This document shows positions 33,724-42,415 of a DNA stretch of 64,000 bases, piece by piece. The position numbers were made by a program, and so were the translations under genes. The notes under the pieces were generated by a model, which made no database searches, was not told where the DNA came from, and worked only from the letters and a program-made list of their open reading frames with translations. Every line of letters begins with the position of its first letter. Position 1 is the stretch's first letter. The stretch spans positions 248,001-312,000 of the forward strand of contig NZ_JHXO01000009.1 in NCBI RefSeq assembly GCF_000621705.1, given 5' to 3'. Source of the stretch: Prolixibacter bellariivorans ATCC BAA-1284. Lineage in GTDB: Bacteria; Bacteroidota; Bacteroidia; Bacteroidales; Prolixibacteraceae.

Positions 33724-36144
33724 TTATTCAAACTGAAATAAACTTCGGAATCCGTCCACAACCGCCAATTGACAACCTCCGCTGTGCTGAGAAGCTTTAT
33801 CAATGATTCGATTCCATTCTTCAGTCTGCTCAGAAGTCGGCTTTTCTTTGTTCATTCTCAGATCTACCGCTTCCAATCCGGCTTCCGCCAGAAAGGATAA
33901 ACTCTCTGAAAGGTGAGCTACTTCTGCTATTCGGGGATGCATTGCAAAAGCTGGTTCTAATCGGGCATGATTCCCTTTCCATTTCTCAAGCAATCCCTTT
34001 ATTTCCTGGAAATGCTGGTTATTTTCAGGTTCACTTACCCATTCCCTGGTTATCTGATTAAAATGCCGGGCCGGCAAACTTTCCGGTCGCACTGCATCAA
34101 CAACCCGATTGAGAGGAGTATAAACCGTAAGATTCTCATACATTCCAAGCCGCTCATAATATTTCACCTCCTCCAATTGGTCAGCTAAAATCTTTAATGG
34201 TCTGGCATATTCAGGTCCACCTATTTCAGCAAGAAAAACCGGATAATCGGAATCGTGTGTCAATCCTCTTGCTGTCAGTTCCGCTGAGATAAATGGAAGC
34301 CGACGGTACATATCATCTGCACTGGTTGTCAAAGCAGCCGGAGACCAAAGTTTTTCTGCGATAGCTGCCATACGCGGCCAGATTCGTGAATCAATCGTCC
34401 GGGCATTCACCAGCTCGCTCCACATACATGCCTCACCCCCTATGATGCGTGTCTTCTCTTCCTCATTTAACGGTCGTATTTTCTCAAACTCAACCGGCCT
34501 GGTTCCCGCCATTTCTGGTCCGCCAACTTTCGTGCCCTTCACTTCAAATCCCATGATGCTGACAGACATCTTTCCCGTAAGAGAATCGCTTTCCAGCGTT
34601 CCCGAAAACTCAGCTTTTCCGTAATCTGTATCCATGGTGAAATCCAGTTTCCTTCCATCAAAGCCGACCGTTTTAAAGCCAATAGTTGCTCCCATTATCT
34701 GCATAAATCCACGCACATTTTCGGGTGTACCGAATAACGCAAGCTTAGCAGAAAGCTTTCCTTCACTGGCTTTCATCTGAAGCTCAAGATCCCATGTTTG
34801 CCAATTCACACTATCCGGTTCAATGTCGACAGCACCGGGCAATATTTCCGGATCGACCTGGTAATGTTTCCCGGCCGGAAGTTTATGATCGAGATACCAG
34901 CCTGCAGAAAGAATAGCGCGCCCACCTTTTTGCACTGCTTCGAATAACGATTTCTGGCTACGCCATGACTGCACAATCACATCGGAAGTCAAATCGGGAT
35001 GAAGAATTTCGTCCCAGCCAACCATTACTTTTCCATGTTTTTTCGCAATTTCATTTATCCGGTGATTGAAATAAGCCTGCAATCCATGAGCATCCGTAAT
35101 ATTATTCTCCTTCATGAAAGACTGAATGTCAGGATTATTCTCCCATTGTGTCGGCTCGACCTCATCACCTCCGATGTGAAGATATTTTCCGGGGAAAAGC
35201 CCGGCCATCTCACCCAAAAAACGATCAAGAAACAGATAAACGCTGTCCTTTGTGGGATCCATAACCGGATGAAGTACGCCAAAAACAGTATCACAAACAT
35301 AAGGACCGGGAGCGCTCGCCAGTTCCGGATATCCGGTAAACCAACTGGTTGAATGTCCGGGAATATCGAATTCCGGAACAACCGTAATTCCTCTGTCTGA
35401 AGCATATTGGATGATTTCCCGCATATCATCCTGCGAATAGTAATTTCCTCCGGAACCCATTCCCTGCAGTTTCGGGTACAGTTTACTCTCGATCCGAAAT
35501 CCCTGGTACTCGGTCAGGTGCAAATGGAGAACATTCAGTTTCAATGCGGCCATTCCGTCCAGATTCCGAAGAATAACCGCTTTAGGAATCCAATGTCGGC
35601 AAACATCGATCATCAGTCCTCGCCATGCATACCTTGGTGCATCTTCAATCTTGTAACCGGGCCATATGTAATGCTCCTCTTCCCTAACCGGTAATTGCGA
35701 CAATGTTTCCAAGCCATGCAAAACGCCTTCTACACCCGGTGCTTCCAGAATGATATGATCTGATTTAAAACGCAAAGAATATCGTTCATTGTTCTTCAAC
35801 GGATCGGGTGAGATCGGTTCTCCACCACATTGAATCTCGAGCCGGATGGCACGATTCTCCTGAATCTTTGATTCGGTAATTCGCTCAAGACGTTCCCGGA
35901 ATCGGGTAACAGCTCTGTCCAACACAGGGCTCGAATAATCGGTAAACACGACTGAGAGTCCCATATCGGCAGGTACAGCACTTCCGCTCATTCTTACCTT
36001 AGCCGGTAATGGCATTACCTTGAGTGACGCCCGAACGGTATCATCAATCGCAGGTTTCGGAAACATTTGGTAGTAAAGTACAATTCCGCCGGCTACGAGC
36101 ACCAGCACAACGCTGGAAATGATAAGAAGCCATTTTTTACGCAT
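33724..36144 (-). CDS. GH20 beta-N-acetylhexosaminidase with inserted beta domain
   Basis: About 806 residues from the Met at 36144, which begins a signal anchor (KKWLLIISSVVLVLVAGGIVLYY). A GH20b N-terminal domain precedes the catalytic barrel, with the Asp-Glu pair in LHIGGDEVEP (D327-E328) and the C-terminal GGEACMWSEL. Between the barrel strands around GWYLDH and GGEACMW lies an extra segment of roughly 110-120 residues (about 34465-34840). It is beta-rich and ends in a pattern like FSGTLESDSLTGKMSV. It releases terminal N-acetylhexosamine from glycoconjugates or peptidoglycan fragments. It is divergent from the psiE-like gene. Confidence 0.88.
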   Translation of the reverse strand: MRKKWLLIISSVVLVLVAGGIVLYYQMFPKPAIDDTVRASLKVMPLPAKVRMSGSAVPADMGLSVVFTDYSSPVLDRAVTRFRERLERITESKIQENRAIRLEIQCGGEPISPDPLKNNERYSLRFKSDHIILEAPGVEGVLHGLETLSQLPVREEEHYIWPGYKIEDAPRYAWRGLMIDVCRHWIPKAVILRNLDGMAALKLNVLHLHLTEYQGFRIESKLYPKLQGMGSGGNYYSQDDMREIIQYASDRGITVVPEFDIPGHSTSWFTGYPELASAPGPYVCDTVFGVLHPVMDPTKDSVYLFLDRFLGEMAGLFPGKYLHIGGDEVEPTQWENNPDIQSFMKENNITDAHGLQAYFNHRINEIAKKHGKVMVGWDEILHPDLTSDVIVQSWRSQKSLFEAVQKGGRAILSAGWYLDHKLPAGKHYQVDPEILPGAVDIEPDSVNWQTWDLELQMKASEGKLSAKLALFGTPENVRGFMQIMGATIGFKTVGFDGRKLDFTMDTDYGKAEFSGTLESDSLTGKMSVSIMGFEVKGTKVGGPEMAGTRPVEFEKIRPLNEEEKTRIIGGEACMWSELVNARTIDSRIWPRMAAIAEKLWSPAALTTSADDMYRRLPFISAELTARGLTHDSDYPVFLAEIGGPEYARPLKILADQLEEVKYYERLGMYENLTVYTPLNRVVDAVRPESLPARHFNQITREWVSEPENNQHFQEIKGLLEKWKGNHARLEPAFAMHPRIAEVAHLSESLSFLAEAGLEAVDLRMNKEKPTSEQTEEWNRIIDKASQHSGGCQLAVVDGFRSLFQFE

Positions 36145-36272
36145 GGTTTGGTAGTTTGGTTTGGTTAGGCAAAAGATATAAATTTTAAACGCTATCTTTA
36201 GCATTGAAGTCCCGGACATGGGAAAACACTTCGTTTTTGCAAGATAATAATCACACTGAAAAGAAGCCGGAT

Positions 36273-36707
36273 ATGAACAACCTGATTGAGAAATTTGAAC
36301 GTTTTGTTATATGGGCAATGTTACTCCTACTTGGCATTGTCGTTGTTGTCTCGGTTTTTGAATTTGCTGTCCTGATTTTCACCGTGCTTTTCTTTGAACC
36401 ACATCAAAATGCAGTCCTTTTCGATATCAGTCATCTCAATTCTGTCTTCGGATTGTTTTTCAGTATCCTGATTGGTCTGGAACTGTTTGAAACCGTAAAG
36501 GTCTATCTGAAAGATAACGTCTTCCACGCCGAAATCATTCTGCTAGTTGCCATCATTGCGGTAGCCCGGAAGGTCGTATTGCTGGATTATGCTGACACAG
36601 AAGGATTGACCATGCTCGGAATCGGTTTTATCGTTCTGGCACTGGCAACAGGCTATTATCTGCTGAAAAAAGCGAACAGGGTAAAGAGTGGGAAGAAAAA
36701 TGATTAA
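36273..36707 (+). CDS. PsiE-family membrane protein
   Basis: About 144 residues with four membrane helices. The start at 36273 (MNNLIEKFER) is chosen because upstream codons overlap the divergent GH20 promoter region. The patterns LFFSILIGLELFETVKVYL and VARKVVLLDY are typical of the phosphate-starvation-inducible PsiE family. Function unknown. A GGGGCTG/CAGCCCC hairpin follows the stop (36713-36736) without a T run. Confidence 0.8.
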   Translation: MNNLIEKFERFVIWAMLLLLGIVVVVSVFEFAVLIFTVLFFEPHQNAVLFDISHLNSVFGLFFSILIGLELFETVKVYLKDNVFHAEIILLVAIIAVARKVVLLDYADTEGLTMLGIGFIVLALATGYYLLKKANRVKSGKKND

Positions 36708-36814
36708 GTAGTGGGGCTGCAGGTGTGCACAGCCCCATATACTCGGTTAGGTCCGGAATGGATTTGTACCTAATCCTCTTACCCGAATGGCAACAAAAGA
36801 TTAGGTAGCCCAAT
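36708..36814. other. Intergenic hairpins between psiE-like gene and pseudogene
   Basis: Holds the GGGGCTG/CAGCCCC hairpin at 36713-36736 and a second pair, TTAGGT/ACCTAA. GGTCCGG (about 36750) also pairs with CCGGACC (36823-36829) at a distance. These may be remains of a palindromic element next to the broken gene. Confidence 0.3.
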
Positions 36815-37139
36815 TTATTTATCCGGACCGAAGATAAAATAATTTTTATTTGGAACAATATTAAATATGAACATCAGGGGTGTGTTTGTGCCTGACAAGA
36901 GTTCAACTTCGTCTGGGGTGTCAGCAACGCTTACTTCTCCTAAGCGACTGAAAAACTGAACATCATCTTTTCATGTGAGCCAGAATGACCGGCTTCTTCA
37001 TCTTGATAGCCATGCCAACTTCCGATATGGTTCCGGGCCCTGGTTCGATAGCAACAATCACCCGCGACGACAACACATTTATAGCATTCCGGACGTGACC
37101 TATGCCGGTAAAAAAAGGTATGTCAACATATTCAGACAT
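36815..37139 (-). pseudogene. Remnant of a TIGR00725/SLOG-type nucleotide-binding protein
   Basis: An open frame of 58 codons (36963-37139) encodes only the second half of a SLOG/LOG-like Rossmann protein. It shows PFFTGIGHVRNAINVLSS, then VIVAIEPGPGTISEVGMAIK and KKPVIL, matching the G-G-x-G-T-x-x-E region of this family. The N-terminal half is missing: a stop lies three codons upstream and the frame then enters the TPR gene. After the stop at 36963 the family's C-terminus continues in another frame (FFSRLGEVSVADTPDEVELL). A single extra A in the run before GATGATG explains the shift. The start overlaps the TPR stop by 8 bp. So this is a 5'-truncated, frameshifted gene. Confidence 0.72.
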
Positions 37140-37788
37140 CCAATAACGTCACATACTCTTTCAAAACCTGGCTGCCCGGCTCTTTTATTCTTTTCCCAAA
37201 ATCCTCCAGCCAGGAGGTCATGTCTCTTTCCACCGCCAATGATTGCAACACGGGCAAAGCCTCCCGCAGCATTAATGAAAGGCCGGGCATTCCACGGGAA
37301 GCCAGGTATTCGTCATCCGATTTGTACAATGCACAATACATTGCCTTCAACTCATTAATACGACCAAAAGCTTCGCGCATGAATCCCGAATCGCGCAAGA
37401 CGCGAAAATACTGATACAACATCTGCGGTTGCGAAATAGCATATTGGTAATTGTGCTTGGTCGATGCTCCATTGATCATGTTAAATGCAGCCTCCGCTTC
37501 CAGAACGTGTTTTGATTTGGCATAAGCCATGGACAAGTTAAACCAGTCATGACGAGCATTGCCCAGTTTACAGGCTTTTTGAAAATAATTAATAGACTGA
37601 TCGAACCGCTTCAGCTTGTACATGGCCATTCCGGCAATCTGCAAAGCCTCCAGTTGTACCTCTTTGTTCGTTGATTTCAGCAGTAACCGGATTTTCCGGA
37701 AAGCCTCTTCCCGTTTACCATCATGATACAACTTCCAGGCTTCCTTAATTTTTCGTTCGCGATAATTTTTTAAGATATTTAGTGGCAT
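37132..37788 (-). CDS. TPR-repeat protein
   Basis: A 218-residue all-helical protein with about three TPR-like repeats (AWKLYHDGKREEAFRKI, AGMAMYKLKRFDQSINYFQKACKLG, WFNLSMAYAKSKHVLEAEAAF). No signal peptide. Its C-terminus abuts the broken SLOG gene, so its own end may have been altered by the same deletion. Probably a scaffold for protein contacts. Co-directional with the 140-residue gene 46 bp upstream. Confidence 0.75.
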   Translation of the reverse strand: MPLNILKNYRERKIKEAWKLYHDGKREEAFRKIRLLLKSTNKEVQLEALQIAGMAMYKLKRFDQSINYFQKACKLGNARHDWFNLSMAYAKSKHVLEAEAAFNMINGASTKHNYQYAISQPQMLYQYFRVLRDSGFMREAFGRINELKAMYCALYKSDDEYLASRGMPGLSLMLREALPVLQSLAVERDMTSWLEDFGKRIKEPGSQVLKEYVTLLDV

Positions 37789-37834
37789 AGGAATCGCTTT
37801 AAAAAGTTACAACCGGATTAACAGAAGGTATATT

Positions 37835-38257
37835 TTACTCATGATTTGAGATATACTGGTCCAACACTTCCAGCTTCATGTTACGTTCCATGTTGAACGT
37901 CCCCTGATCGCTTTCCAGAACCTCCCAGGTAATCTTCACTTTTCGAAAACAATTCGAAGCTAGGTCCGGTTTCCCCAAATCGTCATAAATCCAGCCAAGC
38001 TGATATAGCATTTCCGACAGGATTTCCATTCCGGCAATACCGGTTTTCCACAAATGTTGAAGATTACCCCGGAATTCTTCATCGGAAAAGGACAAATAAT
38101 AATCAGGATCATTATCCAGCATGCCTTTCAACGAGTCAGTCGCATAATGCAAGGCCCTTTCGGGTTCACCTTTATCACGAAACCCCATCAGAACAGCGAT
38201 AACACGCCCTAGCTCTTCAAACTGGCGTACCAAAAAGTCTTTGCGTTCGATGCCCAT
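37835..38257 (-). CDS. Small helical TPR-like protein
   Basis: A 140-residue helical protein of unknown function. Residues about 85-125 (EMLYQLGWIYDDLGKPDLASNCFRKV) look like one TPR unit. It is probably in one transcript with the TPR protein downstream. No catalytic motif is seen. Cytoplasmic. Confidence 0.65.
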   Translation of the reverse strand: MGIERKDFLVRQFEELGRVIAVLMGFRDKGEPERALHYATDSLKGMLDNDPDYYLSFSDEEFRGNLQHLWKTGIAGMEILSEMLYQLGWIYDDLGKPDLASNCFRKVKITWEVLESDQGTFNMERNMKLEVLDQYISNHE

Positions 38258-38337
38258 AGAAATGATAATTTTTAACGAAAATACGGAATTTTTGCCATGA
38301 AAATACCAGGGCCAACGCCAACTCTTCGGAATGGTTC

Positions 38338-38505
38338 AACTCCGGACTTGCAAGATTAAGCTTCGGAATGTCAAGGTTGAGCTTCGAACTTGAACAAATT
38401 CATTTTGAACTTCACAGGTAGAGCTTCCGCCTTGAGCAAGTGACCTTCGAACTCTACAGGTATAGCTTCGACCTTGATCAAATGAGCTTCGAACTTACTC
38501 ACTTA
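38338..38505. repeat. Eight-unit 21-bp tandem repeat
   Basis: Eight imperfect 21-bp units start at 38338, 38359, 38380, 38401, 38422, 38443, 38464 and 38485. The consensus is close to agcttcgaacttgaacaaa followed by two variable bases. A weaker unit may precede at 38317. Alternate units are more alike, giving a 42-bp higher-order period from 38380. In one plus-strand frame the units read as seven-residue repeats like SFELEQx, but a stop interrupts the frame in unit four. The last unit reaches into the stop codon of the glutaminase gene (minus strand). Confidence 0.85.
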
Positions 38506-39426
38506 AAAAACGGAGATGCCCAACTTGGTAGTGAAACGTTCCAGCGCTTCCATGGCCAGTACCGAATTTCCCGATACATCCAGTTCCGGGCTCCAAACTG
38601 CAACACTCAGCAATCCGGGAATGATACCGACAATTCCGCCGCCTACGCCACTCTTACCAGGAAGACCAACGCGAAAAGCAAACTCTCCGGCTTCATCGTA
38701 CAAACCGCAGGTGAGCATCAAAGAGGCCAAACGCTTGGAACGACTTTCGCTCAAAATCTGTTCACCCGAATGGGGAACAATACCATGATTGGCCAGAAAC
38801 AGCAAACTGCGGGAAAGGTCACGGCAACTCATAGACAACGCACATTGGTGAAAATAAACATCCAGCAGTTGGTCTACTTCATGATGAATATTCCCAAAGC
38901 TCTTCATGTAATAAGCTAATGCCCGGTTACGGTCACCATGAATTCGCTCCGATTCAGCTACTTCCTGGTCATAATCAATGACATCGTTTAACGTTAGCAT
39001 ACGCACGAATTCAAGCAGCGATTGGCGCGGATTGGGAAGGAAATCCATCAACATATCCGACACCACATGCGCTCCGGCATTAATGAACGGATTACGTGGG
39101 TAACCACCCGTCGTTTCCAATTGCGTAAGTGAGTTAAACGGTGTCCCGGAAGGTTCGCGTCCCACACGATTCCATACCTCGTCGCCTTTTTCGCGAAAAG
39201 CCATCACCAGCGTAAAAACCTTGGATATACTCTGAATGGAAAAAGGTACATCGGCATCACCGACCGCATATTCCTGACCGTTCAATAACGAAACCGACAT
39301 GCCAAATTGCCGGGCCGGGACTTTGGCCAATGCCGGGATATAATCGGCCACACTACCCTTGCCGTAGAAAGTTTCTACTTCATGGGCAATTTCATTCAGA
39401 ATTGTCTGTAAGTCGATGTGCGTCAT
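38503..39426 (-). CDS. glsA: Glutaminase A
   Basis: A 307-residue serine-dependent glutaminase that hydrolyses glutamine to glutamate and ammonia. The catalytic pair Ser66-x-x-Lys69 lies in FSIQSISKVFTL. The signatures GGYPRNPFINAGAH, AESERIHGDRNRALAYYM and LPGKSGVGGGIVGIIPG are complete. Its stop codon lies at the edge of the 21-bp repeat array. It stands alone. Confidence 0.94.
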   Translation of the reverse strand: MTHIDLQTILNEIAHEVETFYGKGSVADYIPALAKVPARQFGMSVSLLNGQEYAVGDADVPFSIQSISKVFTLVMAFREKGDEVWNRVGREPSGTPFNSLTQLETTGGYPRNPFINAGAHVVSDMLMDFLPNPRQSLLEFVRMLTLNDVIDYDQEVAESERIHGDRNRALAYYMKSFGNIHHEVDQLLDVYFHQCALSMSCRDLSRSLLFLANHGIVPHSGEQILSESRSKRLASLMLTCGLYDEAGEFAFRVGLPGKSGVGGGIVGIIPGLLSVAVWSPELDVSGNSVLAMEALERFTTKLGISVF

Positions 39427-39578
39427 GAAATGCTAAATTAGCTGATTCGCCAATCCGGTAAAGGATTTTCATCTGTTTCTAAACAGGCTCTTCACGCCGA
39501 AAAACCTGATATTACCCCACCCTTTTTCCCATTAAAAATCATTAATCCCATTTCTCCTGAAAATGATTTTTCCAGTAC

Positions 39579-39609
39579 TTGGGCGATCGATAATCTCTTG
39601 TTAAATTTA
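39579..39609 (+). promoter_or_regulatory. Candidate promoter of the HD-domain gene
   Basis: TTG at 39579-39581, a 20-base spacer and TAAATTTA at 39602-39609, one mismatch from TAnnTTTG. It lies 22 bases before the start codon. Confidence 0.45.
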
Positions 39610-39631
39610 AGGCTAATCTAAAACAAAACAG

Positions 39632-40207
39632 ATGTCGAAAATTCCTACCCGGGATGAAGCACTCGAGCTTCTGAAAAAGTACAATGACTCGGACAGCCTG
39701 GTCCGACACGGAATGGCCGTAGAAGCCGTGATGAAACACTTTGCTGAAAAGATGGGCGAAGACCCCGAAAAATGGGGCATTATCGGATTAGTGCACGATT
39801 TGGATTACGAAAAGTATCCGGAGCAACATTGCACCATGACCCGCCAAATACTGGAAGAGCAGAAATGGCCTGAAGATTACATCCGGGCCATTATGAGCCA
39901 CGCCTGGGGAATGTGCACCGATGATAAACCACAACTACCGATGGAAAAAGTGCTGTACGCTACCGACGAACTAACCGGCCTGATTACAGCAGCAGTTTAT
40001 GTTCGCCCATCGCGCAGCATTCTCGATTTGACAGTGAAATCGGTGAAGAAAAAATGGAAAACCAAATCGTTTGCCGCCGGTGCCAACCGCGAAGTCATTA
40101 TGCAGGGCGCAGAAATGCTGGACATGCCGTTGGAAGAACTGATAGCCGAGACCATCGCCGGGATGCAAAAGGAAGCTGATGCACTTGGACTTCGGGGAGA
40201 AGTATAA
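39632..40207 (+). CDS. HD-domain hydrolase
   Basis: A 191-residue metal-dependent phosphohydrolase-type protein. Metal ligands of the HD fold are His26 (VRHGMAV), His55-Asp56 (LVHDLDYE) and His90 (IMSHAWG). It lacks a second signalling domain. Members often act on nucleotides, but the substrate here is unknown. Confidence 0.85.
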   Translation: MSKIPTRDEALELLKKYNDSDSLVRHGMAVEAVMKHFAEKMGEDPEKWGIIGLVHDLDYEKYPEQHCTMTRQILEEQKWPEDYIRAIMSHAWGMCTDDKPQLPMEKVLYATDELTGLITAAVYVRPSRSILDLTVKSVKKKWKTKSFAAGANREVIMQGAEMLDMPLEELIAETIAGMQKEADALGLRGEV

Positions 40208-40297
40208 ATCATTTACTGGCAACAGGATAATCATTTCCCACTGCAAATCCGGAAAGTTTCGATTAACTTAGTCCAATCATAACTAAACCAACACACT

Positions 40298-41599
40298 ATG
40301 CGTTTCAGAAAAATAGCAGGGGTCGTTCTGATCTCGTTGATTTCGTCGATGACTATGGCACAGGAATCATATCACCCTACCCCCGGAAACCTGGAAGCCC
40401 GACAATGGTTCCAGGATGCAAAATTCGGTATGTTCATTCATTGGGGTGTTTACTCGGTGTTGGGCGATGGCGAATGGGTAATGAACAACCAGCATATCGA
40501 TAAGAAAAACTACGAGAAGCTTCCGGCTTTCTTCAATCCCATTGAATTTAATGCCGCCGAGTGGGTGAAAACAGCCAAAGAGGCCGGAATGAAGTACATC
40601 ACCATTACCTCCAAACATCACGACGGCTTTTGCATGTGGGATACGAAGCTGACCGACTGGAACATTGTGGACAGAACACCTTACGGGAAGGACGTTCTGA
40701 GACAACTGGCGGATGAATGTCATAAACAGGGCATTAAGCTCTTCTTCTATTATTCCCAGCTCGACTGGTATCAAAATAATTATTACCCCAGAGGTAACAC
40801 TGGTCATTATTCCGGTCGGCCGGAAAAAGGAGACTGGTACGCTTACCTCGACTACATGGATGACCAGCTAACCGAATTACTAACGAATTACGGTGATATT
40901 GCCGGCATCTGGTTCGATGGCTGGTGGGACAAAAAGGATGCTGACTGGCGGCTCGACAAAACATACAGCCTCATTCACAAACTGCAACCGTCGTGCCTTA
41001 TTGGAAGCAACCATCATCAGGCGCCCAAACCGGGAGAAGATTTCCAGATGTTCGAAAAAGATCTGCCCGGACACAACACGACTGGTTTTAGCGGTGAATC
41101 AGAAATTGGCCAGCTTCCTTTGGAAACCTGCGAAACGATGAACCATTCGTGGGGCTTTAACTTACAAGACAATAATTACAAATCAACAAAAGACCTCGTT
41201 CATTACCTGGTAAAAGCCGCGGGATATAACTCCAACTTCCTGTTAAATGTTGGTCCTATGCCTAACGGGAAAATACAACCGGAGTTCGTTAAAACGCTTG
41301 GTGAAATTGGGAAGTGGATGGACCAATATGGTGAAACCGTTTATGGTACCAGAGGCGGTCCTGTTTCTCCGCATAGCTGGGGAGTTACCACCGTGAAAGG
41401 CAATAAAATTTTTGTACATGTTCTCGATTTGCCGGATACAAACCTCTTACTTCCGGATTTTGGTAAGAAAGTGAAAAAGGCCTATTTGTATGACGACAAA
41501 ACTCCGGTGGATTTTCAGCAAAACAAATTCGGTACAACCATCAATATTCCGCGAAACAAGCGAAAAATGTATGATACCGTCGTAGTCATGGAAATCTGA
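40298..41599 (+). CDS. Secreted alpha-L-fucosidase, GH29
   Basis: A 433-residue enzyme with a signal peptide (to about residue 21, SMTMAQE). The catalytic nucleophile is Asp207 in IAGIWFDGWWD, and the conserved SKHHDGF (105-111) and FGMFIHWG are present. It removes terminal fucose from glycans such as fucoidan or host-type oligosaccharides in the periplasm. A small beta-domain ends the protein. A terminator follows. Confidence 0.92.
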   Translation: MRFRKIAGVVLISLISSMTMAQESYHPTPGNLEARQWFQDAKFGMFIHWGVYSVLGDGEWVMNNQHIDKKNYEKLPAFFNPIEFNAAEWVKTAKEAGMKYITITSKHHDGFCMWDTKLTDWNIVDRTPYGKDVLRQLADECHKQGIKLFFYYSQLDWYQNNYYPRGNTGHYSGRPEKGDWYAYLDYMDDQLTELLTNYGDIAGIWFDGWWDKKDADWRLDKTYSLIHKLQPSCLIGSNHHQAPKPGEDFQMFEKDLPGHNTTGFSGESEIGQLPLETCETMNHSWGFNLQDNNYKSTKDLVHYLVKAAGYNSNFLLNVGPMPNGKIQPEFVKTLGEIGKWMDQYGETVYGTRGGPVSPHSWGVTTVKGNKIFVHVLDLPDTNLLLPDFGKKVKKAYLYDDKTPVDFQQNKFGTTINIPRNKRKMYDTVVVMEI

Positions 41600-41626
41600 G
41601 AAAATTCAAGTATACCATAATACAAG

Positions 41627-41662
41627 AAGAGGCTTCCCGATTAGGAAAGCCTCTTTCGTTTT
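41627..41662 (+). terminator. Terminator after the fucosidase gene
   Basis: Stem AAGAGGCTTCC / GGAAAGCCTCTT with one bulged A, followed by a T-rich tail. It sits between convergent genes and may serve both. Confidence 0.7.
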
Positions 41663-41679
41663 GAATATATGCTATTCAG

Positions 41680-42156
41680 TTATTCAGCTGGTTTATTGCC
41701 TAACAAAACCTGGTTGATTAATTTTTCGAACATAGCTTTGGTTTCCTCTTTGCTTCGCGCAATACCACTCGTCATGGTCGGTTTACCATCCATGGGAACC
41801 CACAAAAAAGCAGGAATGCCACGAATACCAAAAACTGAGGCCAATTCTTGCTCTACCTGTGTATCCACTTTGTAAAACTGTACTTTGCCGGCATACTTTT
41901 TGGCCAGTTCGTCCAGAATAGGAGAAGCCTGTTTACACGGTCCGCACCAATCGGCATAGAAATCGATGATACATGGCTTACTTCCTTCGTATTTCCATTC
42001 ATTCGGATTTTTCTCATAGTTCATCACCTTCTCCAGGAACATGGCTTTTGTCAGCTTAACCGGCTGGACGTCTGCGTCCCCGTTACCGGGTGCTGCTGCC
42101 ATCACTCCCTGAGCCACAAAGGCAACCAACGCTACGATTACAAAAATTTTCTTCAT
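41680..42156 (-). CDS. Periplasmic thioredoxin-family protein
   Basis: A 158-residue protein with a signal peptide ending near GVMAAAP. The active site is WCGPCK (Cys71, Cys74) and the cis-proline loop is GIPAF. It should act as a thiol-disulfide reductase or oxidase in the periplasm. No DsbD partner is adjacent. Transcribed away from the RND operon. Confidence 0.9.
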   Translation of the reverse strand: MKKIFVIVALVAFVAQGVMAAAPGNGDADVQPVKLTKAMFLEKVMNYEKNPNEWKYEGSKPCIIDFYADWCGPCKQASPILDELAKKYAGKVQFYKVDTQVEQELASVFGIRGIPAFLWVPMDGKPTMTSGIARSKEETKAMFEKLINQVLLGNKPAE

Positions 42157-42299
42157 AATACTTCAAACTTATTATCTTACCTTCTGATTCTGAAACGTCT
42201 AAATCGCTTCTGTTATTGTTTTATATATCTACATTAATACATTTATCATGCCAGAAATGTTTTGGCAGATAAGGCCTCAATGCGCTCAAAACCATTTCA

Positions 42300-42338
42300 A
42301 AATAACAAAATAATACCCGGGAAATCAACTCTCCCGGG
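42300..42338 (-). terminator. Terminator of the RND efflux operon
   Basis: A perfect 7-bp stem CCCGGGA/TCCCGGG (42316-42338) is followed on the minus strand by TATTATTTTGTTATT. It lies about 80 bases past the adaptor stop. Confidence 0.7.
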
Positions 42339-42415
42339 CAAATTTAATGCTATTGACAATTATTTTTTTTAACAAAGATTCCCACCAACATGAAAATCAA
42401 AAGATTTTCGATGGT

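Noticed and set aside
38338-38505. CRISPR array
   Set aside because: Units are 21 bp, directly adjacent without unique spacers, and degenerate; no cas genes are present.
38440-38919. Plus-strand open frame starting in the 21-bp repeats
   Set aside because: It runs antisense through glsA, and the repeat frame is interrupted by a stop upstream.
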